From positions 43,543,950-43,607,949 of the forward strand of contig NC_057834.1 of the NCBI RefSeq assembly GCF_910594005.1: 64,000 nt of DNA. The letters are read 5' to 3'. Below, one piece after another: positions 10,801-21,128 of the stretch (position 1 is the first letter of the stretch; each line of letters begins with the position of its first letter). This DNA is from Cervus elaphus (Eukaryota > Chordata > Mammalia > Artiodactyla > Cervidae). The notes under the pieces are model-generated. The model did not search any database. It had not been told where the DNA came from and saw nothing but the letters and a program-made list of their open reading frames with translations. Both the position numbers and the translations under genes were made by a program.

Positions 10801-13800
10801 CCACGTGGCAGCCTTCCTTTCTCAGGGTCCAAGGTCTGGGGGGCCTTGATTTCACTTCCTTTGTCTTAGAATATGTTTCCAGGGGAGTTCCGTGGGTGTT
10901 AAAACCAGAGGACCTGCTTCACCACGGGTGGCTTAGGGTTTTGCAGGCAGGGGTCCTGATCCTGGCCCTGACGTTATGGTTCAAAAGAGGATCCTCCAGC
11001 CCACTCATCGCCCCTCCACTTTATCCTGACCCAGCAGGGTGAGGATGCTCCTCCTGCTCTGACTACATACTTGCCCAGCATCTTCATTTCCCCCTTTTCA
11101 GTTTCTCTTTCCATTGTGCCAGGGGATCCCCGACTCTTGCCCAAGCCTGGTTATCTCTTGCTGTGCTCCCCCTTGGGCTCTTTCGGAGTGGTTGGTGGAT
11201 GTGTCCCTAGGTCAGGTTGTGGGAGAGGGATCTGTAGCCCTGGGTCAGGAAGGGGCTGACCCAGATATGGGGATTGTTTCTGTGGCTCTAGAATGGGAAG
11301 CATGATGAGGCCTGGATGGTACTGAAGCAGGTCCATGACACCAACATGCGCGCCAAGGGGCATCCTGAGCGAGTCTTCTCGGTAAGCCACAGTCCTCCCC
11401 TCAGTCCTCCGAGTGCCCACACCTGGCCCCTCCCTGGACTCCTCCCCTCACTCACATCCACCTTCCTAGGCCACACTGAGATCTCAGTGGGATCTCTTAG
11501 GGTATCATGTCTCCCTCCCATCTCCCACTTTGCTACCGCAGGAGAAACTGGGGTACTTGGAAGGGCTGGAAAGTACAGACTAAGTGACTGCTCACTCCTT
11601 CTTTTGACCCCAGGTAACCCACATTAAGACAATTCATCAGGAGGATGAGTTGATTGAAATCCAGTCAGACACAGGGACCTGGTACCAGCGCTGGGGGGTC
11701 CGGGCCTTGAGCCTGGGAGGGCAGGTAATGGGGGAAGGGATGGTGGAGAGATGGAGAGGAAGGCAGGGCTGGAGCCTGGGTGTGGGGGTGATGGGTGAAC
11801 TGGAGGGAGGTGGTAGGGCAGAAAAATGAGGATCTGGAGGTGCTAGAACTACTGGCTGGCAGCCGCTGTATGACTTTGTCCTATTCCACCTAGGTCTGGG
11901 GGAATTTTCTCTCTTGTTTTGGCCCAGAATACCGCCGCATCACTCTGATGATGATGGGTGTGTGGTTCACCATGTCATTCAGGTGAGGAGCTGGGTGGGG
12001 TGGGTCGGAAGTGCTGGATGTGATGGTCTGTGGGTTGGGAGAGAGGTGGAGAAAATGGAAATGAAGGGGATGAATGATGAGGGAAGGTGCTGTTTGGATC
12101 CCCTCTGATACTCCACCCGGCTCGTCTACCTCACTCCTTAATCCAACAAACTTATAGGCAGAACAGTATTAAGTTTCTATTCTGTGCCACGTACTCTGCT
12201 GGGATGGAATAGATGTGGTCTCAGTCCTCACGGAGATTACATTTTGGTCTAGGAGCCAGACAAACTAGCTGTAATGAGGAGTGCCACGGTGGGGGATGTG
12301 CACTGGGAACAGGCGAACGGGCTTCCCGGCCCAGATCGCTGGTAGGCTGGAGAGGGGATGTAAGTCCTGAGGGATGAATAGGAGTTAGGCTGAGGGTGGG
12401 ATGGGGAAGACTGTTTTATTTAAACAGAAGGTAGAGCAAATGCCTGGGAGGTAAGAATAGGCGGGAAGGTTAGAAAAACATGAAGTCCCCCAGAACCACA
12501 GCAGTTGGTGAAAGATGAGATGAGGTGAGAGATGAGGTTGGGGAGATGAGCACGGTCCTAACATGGGCTGACTCCTCTGTTTCTTTCTCCTTCTGGATTG
12601 TGTGGTTCTAATCCATGAGCCCTGATTCCATTGCCCTTGACGCTTCAGCTACTATGGCCTGACTGTCTGGTTTCCCGACATGATCCGCCATCTCCAAGCG
12701 GTGGACTATGCAGCCCGCACCAAAGTGTTTCCTGGGGAACGCGTGGAACATGTGACTTTTAACTTCACCTTGGAGAATCAGATCCACCGAGGGGGACAGT
12801 ACTTCAATGACAAGTATGTGGGGATCTTTGGGCTTCACCCCTTCCATCCCTCCTACCCTTTGCCTTTTTTGTGAGCCTGGGGGTTCAGAGACAAGGTGTT
12901 TGGGGGCAAAGACCTGTGGTTCTTCTCAATCCTGCAGCTTCCTGTCTTACTTCACTGTTACTTCATGAGTGTTGGAGGAGGGTATAAGAATGAAGGGAAG
13001 GTGGCTTTCATCATCCTGGCTTTACAGGTTCATTGGGCTACGTCTGAAGTCAGTGTCCTTTGAGGACTCCCTATTTGAGGAGTGTTACTTCGAGGATGTC
13101 ACATCCAGCAACACATTTTTCCGCAACTGCACATTCATCAACACCGTGTTCTATAACACTGGTAAGGTGGGATGGCTAGAGGCTGACAGACCAAAGGATT
13201 GGGTGGACCCTGAGCTGGAGAAAGGGAACCTTCTTCATTCCCTAACTCAGAGTTCTCAAGCTGAGCTCTTCAGAGCCTTGGAGGTGATAGGGGGGCCTGT
13301 TAGTTACTACCAGCAATTACAAAAATCTAATGGTAATTGATCATTTTTCTGTAATAAGTAGAACATCTGATGAAAACATCAAGTTTGCTTTTGGCTAGAA
13401 TTGAAACAACTCAATATTGTGATATTAATGCACTTTTGAAGAGGGCAAAATCATTCAAAAGAGCAGCCTTGGAAAAAAAAGAAAAAACAATAAAAGGGAT
13501 ATTTGGTGGAGAAAAGGGAGTCAGGGCCTTAATCCTTTGCTTTAACAGGGATTCTCAAACTATATGCACAGGAAGTGCTGGTTTTGTGAGCTAGACTGAG
13601 GTTTCCCACCTCTAAATGGAGTGCTAAATGAGTTTTCCTATCTTGCAGGAAAAAATAATGGATAGGACTTCTAAGGCTTTTTAATATTTTGCTCAGTAAT
13701 TCATCCTAAACTTATGACTCTGCTACTACTTGTAATTAGCTAGAGCAGACAAAAAGAATGAACAAGAAAGCAGTAGACATCATTAAGGAGAAAATATGGA

Positions 13801-15572
13801 AACAGCCAAGTGCATTGTTTCATTTCTGGTCATTTTGTGACATAAAAGGATCCTAGCTCCTATGGTGATGTCATCTGATATTTTGCCATAGTGTCCTGAC
13901 TGATTCTGAGAGCCCCGCCTGCTAAACCCCTCAGAGGCACAGCCCTGGGCATGAGCACTAGCAGCCCCCCTCTCACACGTGCCATGACTGTCTGCCCGTC
14001 TTGCCTTCGCCCCCAGACCTGTTTGAGTACAAGTTTGTGAACAGCCGTCTGGTGAATAGCACATTCCTGCACAACAAGGAGGGCTGCCCCCTGGACGTGA
14101 CGGGGACGGGTGAAGGCGCCTACATGGTGTATTTTGTCAGCTTCTTGGGGACGCTGGCTGTGCTTCCTGGGAACATTGTGTCCGCTCTGCTCATGGACAA
14201 GATTGGCAGGCTCCGAATGCTTGGTAAGGGCGAGAGGCTGGGTGGTGGTGTGTCACAACTGGCCAGGAAGCTGGGGGGAGGGCATGGCCGTCACCAGGCT
14301 TCTCACCTTAGTCTGTGGAAAGCTTAGCCAGAGAAGGGTCTCACGTCTTCTGCTTGGAGGGAGTGGGGGGAGGTGGGGGCTGCATGACCAGGCGGGGTCT
14401 GGTGAGGAAGCTCCTCTGGGGATAGGAGGTGGGCAGAATAGCAAGTCTAGGGTACAGGCTTTGGGGTCATGGGTTCTGAATCTCAGCTCTACTGCCTTCT
14501 TAGCTAAGTTACTCACCTCTGCGAACCCAGCTGTCTCATCTGCAACATGGCAGTGATGACAGTACCTCTTAGGAGGCTGAATTATTAGTAATGTGTGTAA
14601 ACCATCCAATTGTGTGGTGCATAGCTTGCACCGAGGAATGGTTGGTAGTGATACTGTTAAAAAAAAGACAATGTAAGTGAGGTTGGAGATAAGGAAGTAG
14701 CCTTCCTTTTGGGTACCCTGGCAAAGAGTCTCATCCTGGTCGAAGGGACAGAGTGGGCTGCAGGTGGCTTTCACCGTGGCCACGCTCATGCTGCGTTCTT
14801 CCTCCCTGGCTCCAGCTGGCTCCAGCGTGATGTCCTGTGTCTCCTGCTTCTTCCTGTCTTTCGGGAACAGTGAGTCTGCCATGATTGCTCTGCTCTGCCT
14901 TTTCGGGGGGGTCAGCATCGCATCCTGGAACGCGCTGGACGTGTTGACTGTTGAACTCTACCCCTCGGACAAGAGGTAACAGGCGTGTGGTGGGGGTAGG
15001 GCAGCAGGTTTAGGGCTCAGAGGGCAGGACAGAAATGGGGTGAGGAAGGGGCTGATGGGGAAAAGCATCTTTAAGGGTAAAAGGGTACATATTCCCCTTG
15101 AGTTTCGCTTCTAAAAGCTGGTAGCTTTTTTTTTTTTCCAAAGCTGGTAGCTTTTATATTCACTCCTTGAAGTCTTAACTATTAACCTAATTTTTTGGTG
15201 TCCCTTCCCCCTTGCCTCCCAATTTATCTGTATTCCCTGGTGTGCACCCCTCCTCTCTAATTGCTCCATCCTTCCTCTCCCTCTTGGACACTGCCCACCC
15301 TTCCCCCACAAATCCTCCCATGCCTCTCCCTTTGGCTCCCTCCCCGGCCCGTCCATCCCGTGTGCTGCGCTGGGGGACTCCTGAGCAGGACCACAGCCTT
15401 CGGCTTCCTGAATGCCCTGTGTAAGCTGGCAGCTGTGCTGGGGATCAGCATCTTCACGTCCTTTGTGGGAATCACCAAGGCTGCCCCCATCCTCTTTGCC
15501 TCAGCTGCCCTTGCCCTCGGGAGTTCTCTGGCCCTGAAGCTGCCCGAGACCCGGGGGCAGGTGCTGCAGTGA
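7212..15572 (+). CDS. SV2A: SV2A, synaptic vesicle glycoprotein 2A (12 coding exons)
   Basis: Join of 7212-7833, 9354-9534, 10321-10472, 10587-10720, 11292-11381, 11614-11724, 11894-11982, 12649-12813, 13028-13161, 14017-14223, 14816-14975 and 15389-15572. The sum is 2229 nt, or 742 codons plus stop, which is the known length of mammalian SV2A; every junction has GT/AG and keeps frame. Seen: acidic, lysine-rich cytoplasmic N-terminus (1-168), first membrane helix about 170-190, MFS loop motif GLADRLGRR (224-232), PESPR (355-359) before the large cytoplasmic loop, and a long luminal loop (about 469-598) with sequons NFT, NCT and NST. Known for the family: a synaptic vesicle membrane protein with the major facilitator fold that interacts with synaptotagmin. 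It is the target of levetiracetam, and its glycosylated luminal loop is a botulinum neurotoxin receptor. The start is the first in-frame ATG of a conserved N-terminus (MEEGFRDRAAF). I see no frameshift or premature stop. Confidence 0.97.
8395..8530 (-). mobile_element. MIR SINE (antisense)
   Basis: Reverse-complement MIR pattern: 'gctctgtcaccaagttgcc' followed by 'gggtaaaatgcagagtttgg'. It lies in the intron between SV2A exons 2 and 3. Confidence 0.5.
8630..8840 (+). mobile_element. Bov-tA-type SINE
   Basis: Full SINE from 'gggcttccgtggtggctc' to 'gagttggacacaactgagtg', followed by a CACTTT/GT-rich tail. Sense orientation in the SV2A intron between exons 2 and 3. Confidence 0.9.
9017..9050. 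repeat. (GT)n microsatellite
   Basis: GT dinucleotide run with one AT/GC interruption at its start, about 300 nt before SV2A exon 3. Confidence 0.9.
9354..9534 (+). CDS. SV2A: SV2A exon 3
   Basis: Residues 208-268. Acceptor 'ctccttcag', donor gtgagt. Encodes helices 2 and 3 and the MFS motif GLADRLGRRQ between them. Confidence 0.95.
10321..10472 (+). CDS. SV2A: SV2A exon 4
   Basis: Residues 268-319. Acceptor 'ccctccag', donor gtgagc. Encodes helix 4 with GGSIPIVFSYFSEF and helix 5 (CMFWMIGGVYAAAMAW). Confidence 0.95.
10587..10720 (+). CDS. SV2A: SV2A exon 5
   Basis: Residues 319-363. Acceptor 'ccttgccag', donor gtgatt. Encodes helix 6 and the PESPRFF motif shared with sugar-porter-type MFS proteins. 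Confidence 0.95.
11292..11381 (+). CDS. SV2A: SV2A exon 6
   Basis: Residues 364-393, part of the cytoplasmic central loop (NGKHDEAWMVLKQVHDTN...). Acceptor 'ggctctag', donor gtaagc. In-frame 90 nt. Confidence 0.94.
11614..11724 (+). CDS. SV2A: SV2A exon 7
   Basis: Residues 394-430, cytoplasmic central loop (VTHIKTIHQEDELIE...). Acceptor 'ttgaccccag', donor gtaatg. In-frame 111 nt. Confidence 0.94.
11894..11982 (+). CDS. SV2A: SV2A exon 8
   Basis: Residues 431-460. End of the cytoplasmic loop and start of helix 7 (TLMMMGVWFTMSF). Acceptor 'ccacctag', donor gtgagg. Confidence 0.94.
12130..12290 (-). mobile_element. L2 LINE remnant (antisense)
   Basis: Matches the reverse complement of the L2 3' end: 'ttctgtgccacgtactctgc', then a 'gtggtctcagtcctcacgg' block. 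Intron between SV2A exons 8 and 9. Confidence 0.5.
12649..12813 (+). CDS. SV2A: SV2A exon 9
   Basis: Residues 460-515. End of helix 7 and first part of the luminal loop, with the NFT glycosylation sequon. Acceptor 'cgcttcag', donor gtatgt. Stopping at 12813 is required to restore frame with exon 10. Confidence 0.94.
13028..13161 (+). CDS. SV2A: SV2A exon 10
   Basis: Residues 515-560 of the luminal loop, with repeated F-x(4)-F pattern (pentapeptide-like) and the NCT sequon. Acceptor 'ctttacag', donor gtaagg. Confidence 0.94.
14017..14223 (+). CDS. SV2A: SV2A exon 11
   Basis: Residues 560-629. End of the luminal loop with the NST sequon, then helix 8 (MVYFVSFLGTLAVLPG). Acceptor 'gcccccag', donor gtaagg. 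Confidence 0.94.
14470..14600 (-). mobile_element. MIR SINE (antisense)
   Basis: Reverse-complement MIR: 'gggttctgaatctcagctct', then 'gctaagttactcacctctg' and 'catctgcaacatggcagtg'. SV2A intron between exons 11 and 12. Confidence 0.7.
14816..14975 (+). CDS. SV2A: SV2A exon 12
   Basis: Residues 629-682. Helices 9 and 10 (VMSCVSCFFLSFG, MIALLCLFGGVSIASW) and the LYPSDKR motif. Acceptor 'tggctccag', donor gtaaca. Confidence 0.94.
15389..15572 (+). CDS. SV2A: SV2A exon 13, coding part
   Basis: Residues 682-742 with the final two helices and the C-terminus (LPETRGQVLQ) ending in TGA at 15570-15572. Acceptor 'ctgagcag'. Confidence 0.95.
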
Positions 15573-16218
15573 GGGAATCTCTGGAGCTTTGCGGGTGGCA
15601 GGCACACTGTGAGACCAACAATTCCCTCTTCCCGTTCCCTGCCCTGCCATCCTGGCTGCCAGAGCCCTCGTTCCCCCCTTCCTGTTTAGTGTCTTAGCCA
15701 TGTATGCGTGAGTGTGTGTGTGTATGTATGTGTGTGCATGTGTGAGACCCCATGGGCAGGGACTACAGGGAAGGCTCCTCCATCCCAGATTTGGGGTGCA
15801 GCTCTATTTCCCACCTCTTACCACCCCTGACTTTGCACAAGAGAAGGCTTGGCCCCACCCTTCTCCCCCAGTGTTAGTGAGAGGCCCTTGCTCTTCCCAG
15901 CTCCTGGGGCTTTAGAACAGGCTTCCTGCCTTCCCTCTTATTCCCTCTGCCTGGGCTCTGGTGAAACCACAAGCAGGTGGTTATGCCGGGGGCTAGGGCC
16001 TGATGTAGACCATGGACCAAAAGAACTTCTTAGAGTTGGAAGGGCCTAGAGTGCCCTCTCATGCCTCCTGTTGGATGCTGGGGAAGTAGCAATAAACCTC
16101 AGCCCCCTGGCCTCCAGTTCCCCCTCAATTTGGGCTACAAGAAGCCTGAATTTTATGAAATTAGCTTTCTGATTCTTATTTATTTATATATTAAGTTCTG
16201 AGGCAGCTCAGCAGGACT

Positions 16219-16262
16219 GTGTGTGTGTGAATGCTTGTGTACACTTGTGTGTGTGTGTGTGC
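16219..16262. repeat. (GT)n in the SV2A 3' UTR
   Basis: Imperfect GT repeat within the predicted 3' UTR. Confidence 0.85.
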
Positions 16263-17238
16263 TGTGGGGTGGGGGTGTCATTATACTGTCCTAAAATACA
16301 AGCCAAGGGTAATTTCAGTGGACACACACACAAGTACCTGCCTCCCACAGTACCTCCCCTAACCTTGTTTCTGAGCCTGGCCTGGGTGGGAGGAGCTTCG
16401 GCAGGCTGGGAGAAGAGTCTCATAGTCTAGCGAAAGCCAAGGGCACCTGACAAGGTTCATCTCCTCCCCCTCTCTCAAGAAGCACAGGCCTCCTCTGGTG
16501 TGAGAGGCTCTCCCCACTACATAGCACAGACAGGAACAGCACAGCTGCCCTCCCACCTCCAGACTGTCCCCGCAGAGGCAGAGGAGCAGGGGAGGGAAAG
16601 AAACCAGTATGTGGTCAAACCAGCAGATCAAAAAGCACAAGGAGCTGGGGAGGGGCAGGAACCGGGCTTTCCCAGCAACTCCTGCAAAGTGGGAAGAGTT
16701 TCAGCAGTAAGCCAGGGACCCCTAATGCAGGGACCAGAAGCCTCAGTTTCCCCATCTCACCCTCCCCACAGGATAGCGCCTGTAGGTTAAGCTGCCCCTG
16801 CCCCCTGCCCCCACCCCGTGTGGCTGCTTTCTTTGGTGCCCCCGTCCTCCACCCCCCACACTGTAGCTGTGATGTGTTGTAGTTTTTAGCCGTTTGTAAA
16901 TGTTAAAAAGTTAAAAGAAAAAAAGTGAAAACAAAAAAAGAAAATCCAAATTCAGCCTCCTCATGCTGCGTCTGGTGCCCCCACCCTTTGGTCACTCCCA
17001 TTTTGTAAAAGTGAACCAGGTGGTGACTGTTTAACTCTGATGTCTGTGCTCAAAGAACTGCCTTCTCCAGTGCCCAGTGTATGAGTGTGTGCCCTCTCTC
17101 TTCACCCTTCACTTGCTGGACGCAGCCCTCTGCCCTGCACCTCCCTGGAGGGACCCATCCATCTCCCTTACTCTCCTGGGGAACCCTAAATCCAACTCTG
17201 TTAATGTAAAAAAAATTAAATGAAAAATACTGATGAAA

Positions 17239-17244
17239 AATAAA
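17239..17244 (+). terminator. SV2A: SV2A poly(A) signal
   Basis: Canonical AATAAA inside the A-rich end 'gaaaaataaaaagg'. Cleavage probably occurs 10-25 nt downstream. It is the last canonical signal before clear L1 sequence begins. Confidence 0.7.
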
Positions 17245-17581
17245 AAGGAAACAAATCCTTAAAACCTAAAATGGCTAAGTCTGCTTCTTCGCCTCTACCT
17301 ACATCCACCTTTATTCTGCCTCCTGAGGCAGAAGATGGTGAGCTGGGAAAACTCCTTTCTCCAGACTGAAGGCCAGAGTAACATGATGCATCACATTTAC
17401 TTCCTGCGTTGGCCTCTATGCTGACCTTTCCACTTTTATAGATGGAGGGCCCCCACAGTTTCCTAGATTTGAAAACTTGGGGTAATGTCCTACAACTTAA
17501 TAGCAAAACAACTAATAACCTGATTAAAAAATGGGCTAAAGACTTGAGTAGCCATTTTTCCAAACACATAAAATGACCAAT

Positions 17582-17790
17582 AGGTATTGTTCAGTCGTGT
17601 CCGACTTCTTTGCAACCCCACGCAGTGCAGCACGCCAGGCTTCCCATCCTTCATTATTGCCCAGTTTGCTCAAACTCATGTCCATTGAGTCGATGCCATC
17701 CAACCCTCTCTCCCTCTTCTCCCGCCCTCCATCTTTCCCAGCATCAGGGTCTTTTCCAGTGAGTCGGCTTTTCACATCAGGTGGCCAGTA
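17582..17790 (-). mobile_element. BovB 3' end (antisense) inside L1
   Basis: Reverse-complement BovB 3' sequence: 'cagcatcagggtcttttcc', 'aaactcatgtccattgagtc'. Flanking 'ccaataggta' and 'ccagtaggta' look like a 10-bp target-site duplication with one mismatch. Confidence 0.85.
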
Positions 17791-17893
17791 GGTATATATG
17801 TATATAAAAAATGCTCAATGTCACTAATCATCAGGGAAGTGCAATCAAAACCTTAATGAGATACCACCTCATACCTGTCAGGATAGCTATTTT

Positions 17894-17901
17894 ATATATA
17901 C

Positions 17902-17941
<40 letters not shown>
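17894..17941. repeat. (TG)n(TA)n microsatellite
   Basis: TG run passing into TA run, abutting the SINE at 17944. A second TA run follows the SINE at about 18157-18175, so the SINE inserted into a TA-rich site. Confidence 0.9.
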
Positions 17942-17942
<1 letters not shown>

Positions 17943-17943
17943 G

Positions 17944-18152
17944 TGAGTGAAGTCGCTCAGTCGTGTCTGACTCTTTGAGACCCCATGGACTGTAGCCCAC
18001 CAGGCTTCTCCGTCCATGGAATTTTCCAGGTAAGAGTACTGGAGTGGGTTGCCATTTCCTTCACCAGGGGATCTTCCCAACCCAGGGATTGAACCTGGGT
18101 CTCCAGGATTGCAGGCAGATGCTTTACCCTCTGAGCCAACAGAGAAGCCTCC
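17944..18152 (-). mobile_element. Bov-tA-type SINE (antisense)
   Basis: Complete antisense copy from 'gtgaagtcgctcagtcgtg' to 'ctgagccaacagagaagcc', flanked by TA repeats. Confidence 0.9.
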
Positions 18153-19061
18153 AAATAATATATATATATATATAATATAAAGTATTGATGAAGATGGGGA
18201 GATAGTGGAACCCCTGCACACTGTTGGTGGGAATACAAAATGGTGCAACCACTCTGGAAAATATGGAAGTTTCTCAAAATTAAAAATAGAACTACCATAT
18301 GATCCAGCAATCCCACTTCTGGGTATTTACCCAAAAGAACTGAAATCAGGATCCTGGAGAAGTTTTAGCACTCTCATGTTCATTGCAGCATTATCACAAT
18401 TAGCGAAGACGTAGAAACAACCTGAATGTTCATTGACAAATGCCTGGATGAAAAAAAATTAATATATACATACAATGGAATACTTGCCAGCCTTAAAAAA
18501 AGGAAATTCCTCTGTGATAAACCATGAGGACGTTATGTTAAGTGAAAGAAGCCAGTCACAGAAAGATAAATATGCACGATTCTACTTATATGAGTTATCT
18601 ATAATAGCTGAATAGAATCAGTGGGATGTTGGCTGCTGGGGCAGGGGTGGGGTGGGGAGAGGGACGAAGGGAATTATCAATCAACAGGCCTTAAGTTTCA
18701 GCTGAGCAAGATGATTAAACTCGAGATCTGCTGTATGACGTTGTACTTGTCAGTGATAATGTATCATACACATCTCATATTAAGTTTTGCCATAATGAAA
18801 TAATATTTACAAAAACAAATTTAAAAAATCTAAAAACTCCGCAAATGAAAACAAATAACTTGGGAGTGATATTTCTTGAGAGTAGAACCAACTTCACTCC
18901 AAATCCTTTTGTGTCTGTGTTTTTTTTTAAATATAGATTCCAGATTCCATTCTTGATTTGTGGATTCAGAATCCTTTTTTTGGAAAAGAGGTGACCTAGA
19001 ATCATATTTTAAACAAGCTCCATTGGGAATTCTTATCTGTGAGGAAATTTAAAAACCCTGC

Positions 19062-19119
19062 CTGAGGGTTACCATTGACTCCCCTTCTCACTGAGGGTTA
19101 CCATTGACTCCCCTTCTCA
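19062..19119. repeat. exact 29-bp tandem duplication
   Basis: Two identical adjacent 29-bp units (19062-19090 and 19091-19119) starting 'ctgagggttaccattgac'. The absence of divergence implies a recent event. Confidence 0.95.
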
Positions 19120-19169
19120 CTAGTCCATTTCAGTTCTAATCAAATCCTTTTGACTTTTTAAAAATAATA

Positions 19170-19500
19170 GCTCTCAAATCAACTCCTTCTTTTCCATTTT
19201 AACAGCTAAGCTCTCGGCCAAAGTTCTGCCTTCACCATTTGGTTACTCTCCATACCTCCAATTTCCTATGACAACCCACTAACATCACTGCCCCAAAATG
19301 CTCTTTGCCATCCTTTTCTCAAAACTCTTCAATGATGACTGCCTACTGCCTAACCAGATGCAGTCTAAACTCTTTAGCCGGAAATAGTAGATAAATGTTA
19401 ACCAAGCCTTTTCTTTACCAAGTTCTATCCCCACACAGAGATCATCAGAAAATTGCTTCTCTAGACATTACTTGTTCCCCTCAGAATTATGACAACGTTT
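19170..19500 (+). mobile_element. L2 LINE remnant
   Basis: Diverged sense L2-like text: 'ctcttcaatgatgactgcc' followed by 'gcagtctaaactctttagc', which fits the L2 ORF2/3' region. Weak call. Confidence 0.4.
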
Positions 19501-20138
19501 GGAAGGCTCATAAGAAAAAGGGCTATGTAAAATTTTCTCCATCTTCTAGACTCATTTCCTAGGTTATGATCTTTTCACTGCTTTGGTGCTTGTTTTTTAA
19601 AGATTTTTTTTTCCTCACAAGAAATGCAAATCCTTTTGGAAATGGACAGGTTGTTAGAAAGCCAAACATCCCCCAAGTCTGAAGTTCAAATGCATCCGTA
19701 ACTGCTGTTTTGTCCAATAACTCTGCCCAGGTCAGCTTCTTTGCCCTTGCTTGGGCTCTTTACCCTGTTGGCAACAACTTTCCTCTCTTTTCTGGCTTAA
19801 CGAAGCTCTTTCTGACTATGCCTAGGCTTCAAGTATCTTTCTTTTCCGAAGAACATCTGTAGCACTGACAGCAAGCCATTAACACCACTGCAATTCACCT
19901 CATATGATAATTTCTCTTTTAACGTACAGGATTACTAGTAACTTATATAAAGTCGGGCGATTCCTTAATCACAATTTAAAATGAAACAACAGGGCAGCTT
20001 TTGTCTGCCCTCCTTAGCTTAACCTTAATGTGAAATGAATCTCTCCTGAGAATACGCATATGCCAGTTAAATGGGCATATTACATTACTCGTTTCCAACA
20101 AATACCAGACTGTATTAAATGGAAGAAAGCCCCAGTAG

Positions 20139-20144
20139 TTTATT
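20139..20144 (-). terminator. BOLA1: BOLA1 poly(A) signal
   Basis: AATAAA on the minus strand, 50 nt beyond the BOLA1 stop codon. It implies a very short 3' UTR. Confidence 0.6.
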
Positions 20145-20193
20145 CTCACGCAACGCGTTTGAATCCTGGTCCTCCCTTTCTCCAGGTCCAGGG

Positions 20194-20601
20194 TTAGGTT
20201 CGACTTTTCTTGCTCCCACCTAGGCAGGGGGGGCTTGTGTCCAGTTGAGGGTTCTCCCTCCACTGGGCGGGGGTCCGCGCCTGTATGGCCAGGGCGTGGA
20301 CTGGCCCAGCCAGCTCTTCTGACAGCGCCTCATGGACCAGCCGATGCCTTTGTAGGGGGCTCAGTCCCTCAAAGCGAGAGCTCACCACCGCCACGCGGAA
20401 ATGGGTCTCACTGCCCGGTGGGACCGCGTGGCCGCCGCTCTCATTACGCAGCTCCAGCACTTCGGGGTTCAGGGCCTGCTCCAACTTCGTGCGAATGGCA
20501 GCCTCGACGGGACCGATGACCCCTGATCCCGCGCTGCCCCGGGACAGACAGACACGGCTGGCCATGGAGAACAGGCGTACGACCAGCTGCCCACTCAGCA
20601 T
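20194..20601 (-). CDS. BOLA1: BOLA1, BolA-like protein 1 (mitochondrial)
   Basis: 135 codons plus stop in one exon. The first ~25 residues are rich in Arg/Ser/Val and poor in acids, consistent with a mitochondrial presequence. The BolA domain follows from about residue 31: GPVEAAIRTKLEQAL, then ESGGHAVPPGSETHFRVAVV, then the family signature LQRHRLVHEAL, then HALAIQARTPAQW with the invariant histidine. Known role: BOLA1 acts with glutaredoxin 5 in mitochondrial [2Fe-2S] cluster handling and redox balance. An acceptor (cgtag on the minus strand) lies three bases upstream of the ATG, so the 5' UTR is spliced while the coding part has no intron. The gene is convergent with SV2A. The C-terminus (GGSKKSRT) is slightly shorter than the human protein as I recall it, and ends differently. 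Confidence 0.95.
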   Translation of the reverse strand: MLSGQLVVRLFSMASRVCLSRGSAGSGVIGPVEAAIRTKLEQALNPEVLELRNESGGHAVPPGSETHFRVAVVSSRFEGLSPLQRHRLVHEALSEELAGPVHALAIQARTPAQWRENPQLDTSPPCLGGSKKSRT

Positions 20602-20955
20602 CGGCTACGGCAGAGAGAAAGACGGGGGCAGTGAGGGTCAGGACCTCGCTCTTACTACCAGAGTCTCAACCACCCCAGCCCCCGCCTCCGGCCAGCGTCC
20701 ACCCTGGGAGCCCGTCTAGACGACAGACAGTGAGATGCGAGGCACTGCCCCTTTCCTCTGTGTGACGTGGGGGATTGTGCCCTCCGCCGAGAGCAGCTGA
20801 AGGGCGGCGATGATTAGAGAGAGCCCGCGCTTCTAAGGGGATTCGCAAAGAATGAGCTGGAGGTTCCAAGAGTAGGGTGTATGCAACTCCGGGCTTTTGG
20901 TTGAGCCACTGTCCCTGTGCCCCCTCCCTGAACCCCAAACTGGACCCTTTCTACC

Positions 20956-21110
20956 TCGCACTCAGGCTTGGCTACCGCAGTTCCCCCTCTGGGACGGAAC
21001 TCCTGACAACCCGGGCGAATGTAGATCTCGCGTACAGAGGCACTCTGGGAAATGGAGTCCTCGCTACGCGATAGAACAGGCAGGTGAGGGCTCACGGGAA
21101 CTGTAGTCTC
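20956..21110 (-). promoter_or_regulatory. BOLA1: BOLA1 promoter/exon 1 with two ZNF143-like motifs
   Basis: On the minus strand, 21060-21040 reads 'ggactccatttcccagagtg' and 21109-21093 reads 'agactacagttcccgtg'. Both resemble the ZNF143/SBS consensus ACTACAATTCCCAGCATGC. A plausible exon 1 donor (gag|gtagaa) ends the exon at 20955, matching the acceptor before 20604. No TATA box is seen. Such motif pairs are typical of bidirectional or housekeeping CpG promoters. Confidence 0.6.
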
Positions 21111-21128
21111 TGCTTGTCTCTTGAGGTC

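Larger units (their letters stand above)
15573..17262 (+). other. SV2A: SV2A 3' UTR
   Basis: About 1.7 kb after the stop codon, continuing to the AATAAA near 17240. It contains two GT-rich tracts (about 15710-15750 and 16219-16262), and a weaker alternative AATAAA at 16091-16096 that could give a shorter transcript. UGU-rich tracts of this type are common binding sites for CELF-type RNA proteins (inference). Confidence 0.75.
17478..18800 (+). mobile_element. L1 LINE 3' fragment carrying two later insertions
   Basis: Typical L1 3' sequence in sense: 'aatgggctaaagacttgag', 'gagataccacctcatacc', 'gatccagcaatcccacttc', 'caatggaatacttgccagcc'. It is interrupted by a BovB fragment at about 17582-17790 and a SINE at 17944-18152, and is continuous once these are removed. 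It is an older, mammalian-type L1. Confidence 0.85.

Noticed and set aside
14253..14918. 221-codon minus-strand frame over SV2A exons 11 to 12
   Set aside because: It crosses real SV2A exon 12 and intron sequence including a MIR, with no recognisable domain.
16091..16096. AATAAA as the main SV2A poly(A) site
   Set aside because: Possible as a minor site, but the sequence after it still looks like a conserved 3' UTR up to the AATAAA at 17239, and L1 sequence starts only after that.
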